Notes under the pieces: model-generated | Seen by the model: the letters and a program-made list of their open reading frames with translations, nothing else | Databases searched by the model: none | What the model was told of the DNA's origin: nothing | Position numbers and translations under genes: made by a program | From: Rheinheimera mangrovi | Lineage (GTDB): Bacteria > Pseudomonadota > Gammaproteobacteria > Enterobacterales > Alteromonadaceae | Direction: 5' to 3' | Assembly: GCF_003990335.1 (NCBI RefSeq) | Contig: NZ_CP034683.1 | Location: 3,889,501 to 3,953,500 of the forward strand | DNA length: 64,000 bases | In this document: piece by piece, positions 58,097 through 64,000 of the stretch | How positions within the stretch are numbered: the first letter of the stretch is position 1 | How the letters are laid out: each line of letters begins with the position of its first letter

Positions 58097-59509
58097 TTAT
58101 TTTTTCTTGGCTTTTGGATTTGGCAGGTCAGTGATAGAACCTTCATAAATCTCAGCTGCTAAACCGATAGATTCGTTCAGCGTTGGGTGAGCATGAATAG
58201 TCAGAGCGATGTCTTCAGCGTCTGCCCCCATTTCTACTGCCAAGCAGATTTCACCTAACATTTCGCCAGCGTTAATACCGACAATAGCGCCACCTAAAAT
58301 ACGGTGCGTTTCTTTGTCGAAAATTAACTTAGTGAAGCCTTCAGTGCGGGCTGAAGCGATAGCACGGCCAGAAGCTGCCCAAGGGAAAGTAGCGGTTTCA
58401 ACAGCAACACCTTTCTCTTTGGCTTCTTTTTCAGTGATACCTACCCATGCCATTTCCGGATCTGTGTATGCCACAGAAGGAATGCAACGTGGGTCGAAGA
58501 AATGCTTCAGACCAGAAATCACTTCAGCAGCCACATGGCCTTCATGCACAGCTTTGTGAGCTAACATTGGCTGACCAATCACGTCACCAATCGCATAGAT
58601 ATGAGGCACGTTTGTACGCAGTTGTTTATCCACATTGATAAAACCACGCTCATCCACGTTCACACCAGCTTTGGCAGCATCTAACAGCGCACCGTTTGGA
58701 CGACGGCCCACTGCCACTAAAATTTTGTCATAACGTACTGGTGTTGCCGGTGCATTTTTGCCTTCGAATGTCACATACAAGCCATCAGCTTTAGCTTCAA
58801 CAGCAGTCACTTTAGTCGACAGCATAATGTTGAAGTTATCTTTGTTGTATTTGGTGTACACCTTCACCAGATCTGTATCAGCAGCAGGAACCAGCTGATC
58901 AGCGAATTCAACCACAGACACTTTAGAGCCTAAAGCACGGTACACAGTACCCATCTCTAAACCAATGATACCGCCACCTAATACCAGCATTTCGCCTGGA
59001 ATATCTTTTAATTCCAGAGCGCCGGTAGAGTCGATCACACGGGCATCATCTTTTGGAATGAATGGCAGAGCAACTGGCTCAGAACCAGCAGCGATAATGG
59101 CACTTTCAAAAGTAATAGTAGTATCACCAACAACCAGAGTATTAGGGCCAGTGAATTTACCGTAACCAGTCACTACTTTGACTTTACGCATTTTAGACAT
59201 GCCAGCTAAGCCGTTAGTCAATTGACCTACAACTTTGTCTTTCCAGGCGCGGATTTTGTCTAAATCGATTTGTGGAGCACCAAAAGTCACACCGTGTGAT
59301 GCCATTTCTTTCGCATCGTCGATCACTTTTGCTACATGTAATAAAGCTTTAGATGGGATACAACCAACATTTAAACAAACACCACCAAGTGTGCTGCGTG
59401 CTTCAACTAAAGTCACTTCCAGACCTAAGTCAGCAGCGCGGAATGCTGCAGAATATCCACCAGGGCCGGCGCCTAACACCACAACTTGAGTTTTGATTTC
59501 GTTGCTCAT
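58097..59509 (-). CDS. lpdA: Dihydrolipoyl dehydrogenase (E3)
   Basis: A flavoprotein reoxidising dihydrolipoamide in the pyruvate and 2-oxoglutarate dehydrogenase complexes, 470 aa. The FAD motif is VLGAGPGGYSAA (11-22), the redox disulfide is C45/C50 in GGVCLNVGCIPSK, the NAD motif is VLGGGIIGLEMG, and the catalytic HAHPTLNES (His-Glu pair) is near the C-terminus. It follows aceF after 143 bases that contain a long inverted repeat. Confidence 0.97.
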   Translation of the reverse strand: MSNEIKTQVVVLGAGPGGYSAAFRAADLGLEVTLVEARSTLGGVCLNVGCIPSKALLHVAKVIDDAKEMASHGVTFGAPQIDLDKIRAWKDKVVGQLTNGLAGMSKMRKVKVVTGYGKFTGPNTLVVGDTTITFESAIIAAGSEPVALPFIPKDDARVIDSTGALELKDIPGEMLVLGGGIIGLEMGTVYRALGSKVSVVEFADQLVPAADTDLVKVYTKYNKDNFNIMLSTKVTAVEAKADGLYVTFEGKNAPATPVRYDKILVAVGRRPNGALLDAAKAGVNVDERGFINVDKQLRTNVPHIYAIGDVIGQPMLAHKAVHEGHVAAEVISGLKHFFDPRCIPSVAYTDPEMAWVGITEKEAKEKGVAVETATFPWAASGRAIASARTEGFTKLIFDKETHRILGGAIVGINAGEMLGEICLAVEMGADAEDIALTIHAHPTLNESIGLAAEIYEGSITDLPNPKAKKK

Positions 59510-59595
59510 CGTTTTACCTTTTTATCTTTTGCTAAGATAGCCGTAAGTTCATGCTGACGGCCAGGAAATAAAGTGACGGAATTTTATCACCCTAC

Positions 59596-59640
59596 CTGAA
59601 AGATGTCCCGTATCTTTTCAGAACATGGGACAACTTTCAG
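59596..59640. repeat. Inverted repeat between aceF and lpdA
   Basis: CTGAAAG-AT-GTCCC (59596-59609) pairs with GGGAC-AA-CTTTCAG (59627-59640): 12 of 14 positions pair around a 17-base loop. No T-run follows. In the aceF-lpdA intercistronic mRNA it could adjust lpdA expression by processing or partial termination. Confidence 0.65.
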
Positions 59641-59652
59641 TCGTGTTTCGTC

Positions 59653-61287
59653 TTACATGATGATCTGACGAATATCCGCCAGATAAGATGCCAGAGTCGC
59701 AGTGAAACGCGCAGCTAAAGCACCATCAATCACCCTGTGGTCGTAAGAAACAGATAAAGGCACCATCAGGCGTGGTTCAAACTCTTTACCATTCCACTTA
59801 GGTTTGATATCTGATTTTGACACACCCAGAATGGCCACTTCCGGCGCGTTGACGATAGGCGTAAAGGCCGTACCACCAATACCACCTAAGCTGGAGATGG
59901 TAAAACAACCACCCTGCATATCTGCAGCAGTCAGTTTACCTTCACGGGCTTTTAACGAAATATCCTGCAGTTCACGGGATAACTCGATAATGCCTTTTTT
60001 ATTGACATCACGTACCACTGGCACCACTAAACCGTTTGGTGTATCAACAGCTATACCTAAATGCACGTATTTTTTCAGAATAAGGCTGCCGCCATCTTCC
60101 GATAACGAGCTGTTAAAGGTTGGGAACTCTTCCAGAGCTTTCGCCACAGCTTTCATAATAAAGACTAACGGGGTGTATTTAACGCCCATTTTCTTTTTAT
60201 CTGCCAGCGCATTTTGCTCTTTGCGGAATTCTTCCAGGCCAGTGATATCAGCTTCATCAAACTGAGTCACATGAGGAATACGTACCCAGTTGCGGTGCAA
60301 ATTAGCACCAGATAATTTCTGAATACGGGATAAAGGTTTCTCTTCCACAGCACCAAATTTGCTGAAATCCACTTTTGGCCAAGGGATTAAATCGAAACCC
60401 ACGCTGTTGCTACTGCTGGTAACATTGCCTTTGCCTGAAGCCACTTGTGCAAGAATGTTTTTCACATAATTTTGCACGTCTTCACGCTGTACACGGCCTT
60501 TACGGGCTGTGCCTGTCACCTTGCTTAAGTCCACACCGAACTCACGGGCCAAACGACGCACCACAGGAGATGCATGAGCATAAGCCTGGTTTTCGGTAAA
60601 TTCGCTTGCAGGAGCCGCTGGTGCAGCAGCCGGAGCTGATACTGCAGCCGGAGCTGATACTGCAGGCGCTGGAGTTGCTACCGGAGCAGGCGCAGCTACA
60701 GTAGCTGGAGCTGTTACAGCTGCAGCGGCCGGAGCACTGCCAGCCACTTCAAATACAAAGACTGAAGAGCCTGTTTGTACTTTGTCGCCAACTTTCACTT
60801 TGATTTCTTTGACAGTACCGGCAAATGGCGCAGGCACTTCCATTGAAGCTTTATCACCTTCCACCGACAACAGCGATTGGTCAGCGGCAACAGTGTCGCC
60901 GACTTTAACCATCACTTCAGTCACTTCAACGGCGTCGCCACCAATGTCAGGCACCTGAACTTCTTTTAACTCTGCAGCAGCAGGAGCTGCAGCAACTGGA
61001 GCTGGTGCAGCCACTGGCGCAGGAGCCGCAGCGGCTGGCGCTGCCACAGCAGCACCTTCAGCTTCAAATACCATAATCAGCGAGCCGGTTTTTACTTTAT
61101 CGCCAGCTTTGACTTTAATTTCTTTCACAGTACCGGCTTGTGCAGCTGGTACTTCCATCGACGCTTTGTCGCCTTCTACCGATAACAATGACTGGTCCAG
61201 CGCAACTTTGTCGCCCACCTTCACCAGTACTTCGGTGACTTCAACTTCATCCGCACCTATGTCCGGCACATGAATTTCAATCGTCAT
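59653..61287 (-). CDS. aceF: Dihydrolipoamide acetyltransferase (pyruvate dehydrogenase E2)
   Basis: The core of the pyruvate dehydrogenase complex, 544 aa. It has two lipoyl domains (about 1-76 and 108-182) with lipoyl lysines K41 and K146, both in [11 protein letters not shown]. They are separated by alanine/proline-rich flexible linkers. A peripheral subunit-binding domain (about 235-275, [19 protein letters not shown]) and the acetyltransferase domain with active-site [10 protein letters not shown] near the C-terminus follow. E. coli has three lipoyl domains, so this is the two-domain form. It starts 11 bases after aceE. Confidence 0.97.
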   Translation of the reverse strand: MTIEIHVPDIGADEVEVTEVLVKVGDKVALDQSLLSVEGDKASMEVPAAQAGTVKEIKVKAGDKVKTGSLIMVFEAEGAAVAAPAAAAPAPVAAPAPVAAAPAAAELKEVQVPDIGGDAVEVTEVMVKVGDTVAADQSLLSVEGDKASMEVPAPFAGTVKEIKVKVGDKVQTGSSVFVFEVAGSAPAAAAVTAPATVAAPAPVATPAPAVSAPAAVSAPAAAPAAPASEFTENQAYAHASPVVRRLAREFGVDLSKVTGTARKGRVQREDVQNYVKNILAQVASGKGNVTSSSNSVGFDLIPWPKVDFSKFGAVEEKPLSRIQKLSGANLHRNWVRIPHVTQFDEADITGLEEFRKEQNALADKKKMGVKYTPLVFIMKAVAKALEEFPTFNSSLSEDGGSLILKKYVHLGIAVDTPNGLVVPVVRDVNKKGIIELSRELQDISLKAREGKLTAADMQGGCFTISSLGGIGGTAFTPIVNAPEVAILGVSKSDIKPKWNGKEFEPRLMVPLSVSYDHRVIDGALAARFTATLASYLADIRQIIM

Positions 61288-61298
61288 GACAAATCCTC

Positions 61299-63965
61299 TT
61301 ATGCGTACAGTGGGTTAGTTTTATTGGTGTCGATACCAAAACGGGCAATGGCGTCCGCCACTAACTGTTTGTCGATTTCACCGCGTTTTGCCAGTTCCCG
61401 TAACGACGCCAGAACTATGTAACCTGCGTTCACTTCGAAGTGACGACGCAGATTTTCACGGCTGTCAGAACGGCCAAAACCATCTGTACCCAGAACTTTA
61501 TAAGATACCGCAGGTACAAAAGAACGCACCTGATCGGCATAGTTTTTAATGTAGTCGGTCGCTGCAATAGCAGGTGCTGTGCCCAACACTTTGGCAATAT
61601 ATGGCACTTTTTCTTCAGCCATAGGATGCAGCATATTAAAGCGTTCACAATCCTGACCGTCACGAGCCAGTTCGTTAAATGAAGTTACAGAGAATACGTC
61701 TGAGCCTACACCATAGTCTTCACTTAAGATTTCAGCCGCTTTACGCACTTCATTCATGATAGTACCGCTGCCTAACAGCTGAACTTTAGCTTTGTCACCA
61801 ACATGGCTTTCCAGTTTATAGATACCGCGACGAATACCTTCTTCAGCACCAGCTGGCATAGCAGGGTGATGGTAGTTTTCGTTCATCACTGTGATGTAGT
61901 AGTAAATATTTTCCTGATCAGCACCGTACATACGACGGATACCGTCCTGAATAATCACCGCCAGCTCATAAGAGTAAGTCGGGTCGTAGGAAATACAGTT
62001 TGGTACTGTGCCAGCCAGAATATGGCTGTGGCCATCTTCGTGCTGTAAACCTTCGCCGTTTAATGTGGTGCGGCCAGCTGTAGCGCCTAACAGGAAACCA
62101 CGGGCTTGCTGATCACCAGCTAACCAGGCCATATCACCGACACGCTGGAAACCAAACATAGAGTAGTAAATATAGAATGGGATCATCGGCAGATCGTTGG
62201 TGCTGTACGAAGTAGCAGCAGCAACCCATGACGCCATAGCGCCCAGCTCGTTGATACCTTCCTGCAATACCTGGCCTGAGGTTTCTTCTTTGTAGTAAGA
62301 CACCACAGCGCGGTCTTCAGGGGTATAGGTCTGGCCACGCGGGTTATAAATACCAATCTGACGGAACAAACCTTCCATACCAAAAGTACGGGCTTCGTCC
62401 GCAATAATTGGCACAATTTGTTGGCCGATATTAGGATCTTTCAGCAATACGTTTAATGAACGCACAAAAGCCATAGTGGTCGAGATTTCACGTTTTTGTT
62501 CTTCCAGCAGAGGCTCAAATACATTCAGCTCTGGCAGAGTTAACGCCTTAGTGAAATTCGGCAGACGCACAGGGGTGTATCCATTTAAGGCATTACGACG
62601 GGCATGCAGATACTGATGTTCAGGTGAACCTTCAGGCAGCTGAATATAAGGCAGGCTCTGTACATCTTCTTCGCTGATGTAGTCTTCCAGACCCAGGCGC
62701 TTACGAATTTGCAGCACATGGGTCATGTCCATTTTCTTCACCTGGTGGGCAATGTTTTTGCCTTCAGCCGCTTCACCCATGCCATAACCTTTAATGGTTT
62801 TAGCCAGGATCACAGTTGGACGACCTTTGGTTTCCTGCGCCGCTTTAAAGGCAGCATATAACTTGGAAGGTTCATGACCACCGCGTTTTAAGGCGAAGAT
62901 TTCTTCGTCTGTCATATCAGCCACTAAAGCTGCAGTTTCAGGGTAACGTCCGAAGAAATGCTGACGCACATAAGCACCATCTTTGGCTTTGTAGGTCTGG
63001 TAGTCACCATCTACAGTTTCGTTCATCAGCTGCAGTAACTTGCCTGTGGTGTCTTTGGCCAGCAGCTTGTCCCAGCCACTACCCCATACCACTTTAATCA
63101 CGTTCCAGCCGGCACCACGGAATAAACCTTCCAGTTCCTGGATAATTTTACCGTTACCCATCACAGGACCGTCTAAACGCTGCAGGTTACAGTTCACCAG
63201 GAAACACAGGTTATCCAGCTTTTCACGGGCCGCAAAAGATAAAGAACCACGGCTTTCCGGCTCGTCCATCTCACCGTCACCTAAGAAGGCATAAACGCGT
63301 TGTGCGCTGGTGTCTTTTAAACCACGACCATCTAAATACTTCAGGAAACGGGCCTGATAAATAGACGTAATCGGACCTAAGCCCATAGAAACTGTAGGGA
63401 ACTGCCAGAATTCAGGCATTAATTTAGGGTGTGGGTAAGAAGATAAACCTTCGCCACCAACTTCCTGACGGAAGTTGTCCAGCTGATCAGCTGTTAAACG
63501 GCCTTCGACAAAAGCACGGGCATAAATGCCCGGAGAAATATGGCCCTGGTAATAGACTAAATCGCCACCGTCTTTTTCATTCGGTGCACGGAAGAAGTGG
63601 TTAAAACAGGTTTCGTAAAACGCAGCGGAAGACTGGTAAGAGGCCATGTGACCACCTAAGTCCAGCTCTTTTTTCGAAGCGCGTAAAACGATCATAATGG
63701 CGTTCCAGCGGATCACTGAACGGATACGTTTTTCCAGATTTACATCACCCGGATACGCAGGTTCCTGCTGTGGCGGAATAGTATTGATGTAATTGGTGGT
63801 CACGCCTGTTGGCATATCCACGCCGTCCAGACGAGCCTGTTCCAGCACTTGTTCTAACAGGAACTGAGCGCGCTCTACACCTTCGGTGCGAACTACAGAT
63901 TCAAGAGCCTCTAACCATTCTTTGGTTTCGAGCGCGTCGATGTCAATCTTATTGACTTCAGACAT
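61299..63965 (-). CDS. aceE: Pyruvate dehydrogenase E1 component (homodimeric)
   Basis: The thiamine-diphosphate-dependent decarboxylase of the complex, 888 aa, close to 887 in E. coli. It has [24 protein letters not shown] and [20 protein letters not shown] segments, and [20 protein letters not shown] with the thiamine-diphosphate motif ending [24 protein letters not shown] and [20 protein letters not shown] follow near the C-terminus. It is first in aceE-aceF-lpdA. AAGGAAA precedes the ATG. A pdhR-type regulator would be expected just outside the window. Confidence 0.97.
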   Translation of the reverse strand: MSEVNKIDIDALETKEWLEALESVVRTEGVERAQFLLEQVLEQARLDGVDMPTGVTTNYINTIPPQQEPAYPGDVNLEKRIRSVIRWNAIMIVLRASKKELDLGGHMASYQSSAAFYETCFNHFFRAPNEKDGGDLVYYQGHISPGIYARAFVEGRLTADQLDNFRQEVGGEGLSSYPHPKLMPEFWQFPTVSMGLGPITSIYQARFLKYLDGRGLKDTSAQRVYAFLGDGEMDEPESRGSLSFAAREKLDNLCFLVNCNLQRLDGPVMGNGKIIQELEGLFRGAGWNVIKVVWGSGWDKLLAKDTTGKLLQLMNETVDGDYQTYKAKDGAYVRQHFFGRYPETAALVADMTDEEIFALKRGGHEPSKLYAAFKAAQETKGRPTVILAKTIKGYGMGEAAEGKNIAHQVKKMDMTHVLQIRKRLGLEDYISEEDVQSLPYIQLPEGSPEHQYLHARRNALNGYTPVRLPNFTKALTLPELNVFEPLLEEQKREISTTMAFVRSLNVLLKDPNIGQQIVPIIADEARTFGMEGLFRQIGIYNPRGQTYTPEDRAVVSYYKEETSGQVLQEGINELGAMASWVAAATSYSTNDLPMIPFYIYYSMFGFQRVGDMAWLAGDQQARGFLLGATAGRTTLNGEGLQHEDGHSHILAGTVPNCISYDPTYSYELAVIIQDGIRRMYGADQENIYYYITVMNENYHHPAMPAGAEEGIRRGIYKLESHVGDKAKVQLLGSGTIMNEVRKAAEILSEDYGVGSDVFSVTSFNELARDGQDCERFNMLHPMAEEKVPYIAKVLGTAPAIAATDYIKNYADQVRSFVPAVSYKVLGTDGFGRSDSRENLRRHFEVNAGYIVLASLRELAKRGEIDKQLVADAIARFGIDTNKTNPLYA

Positions 63966-64000
63966 ATCAAAGTTTCCTTAATCAGTTCCACGCCAGAGAG

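Overview
The window is a gene-dense stretch of a gammaproteobacterial chromosome of intermediate GC content. Gene families and gene order suggest a marine or freshwater Alteromonadales/Chromatiaceae-type bacterium close to Rheinheimera or Alishewanella. That placement is inferred from protein similarity as I recognise it; no database search was possible. I see no mobile element, CRISPR array, tRNA or rRNA.

Positions 1-24,000 are mostly accessory genes. They are a hybrid sensor kinase cut by the left edge, a voltage-gated sodium channel, a DUF2339 membrane protein gene broken by an in-frame TGA, a secreted PI-PLC-like enzyme and an orphan Toprim-like protein. A 400-base intergenic region follows, with a palindromic repeat and a terminator that belongs to no visible gene. 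Then come a rhodanese/FtrA divergent pair, a PlpD-like patatin autotransporter, a c-di-GMP enzyme - DUF3034 - lipoprotein-globin operon, a hydroxyacid dehydrogenase facing a glycerate kinase, a TPR signalling protein, a pseudouridine synthase, a GlyGly-CTERM surface protein and PhoH.

Positions 24,200-47,500 are a conserved housekeeping block. rapA-rluA, djlA, lptD-surA-pdxA-rsmA-apaG-apaH and folA follow the order known in E. coli. The insertions are an OmpA-family protein, a DUF3530 protein, a DUF486 protein, the murU/amgK cell-wall recycling pair, a chemoreceptor and a DUF3718 protein. obgE, rpmA-rplU/ispB and mdh/argR come next.

Positions 47,400-51,600 hold a DyP-type peroxidase with altered active-site motifs. 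Next is an intergenic region encoding what looks like a CsrB-family regulatory RNA: 21 GGA motifs, several in perfect GGA-triloop hairpins, a strong terminator, and a GacA/UvrY-type palindrome about 170 bases upstream. The nitrogen-control pair glnK-amtB follows, with a sigma-54 promoter and an NtrC-like site.

Positions 51,200-64,000 carry central carbon metabolism on the minus strand: yacL, acnB and the pyruvate dehydrogenase operon aceE-aceF-lpdA. An M13 metallopeptidase and a cysteine-rich secreted hydrolase lie between acnB and lpdA. The least ordinary items are the CsrB-like RNA with its upstream box, the exported globin operon, the interrupted DUF2339 gene, the divergent DyP peroxidase, the structured RNA downstream of amtB and the repeat/terminator region near 8.6 kb.
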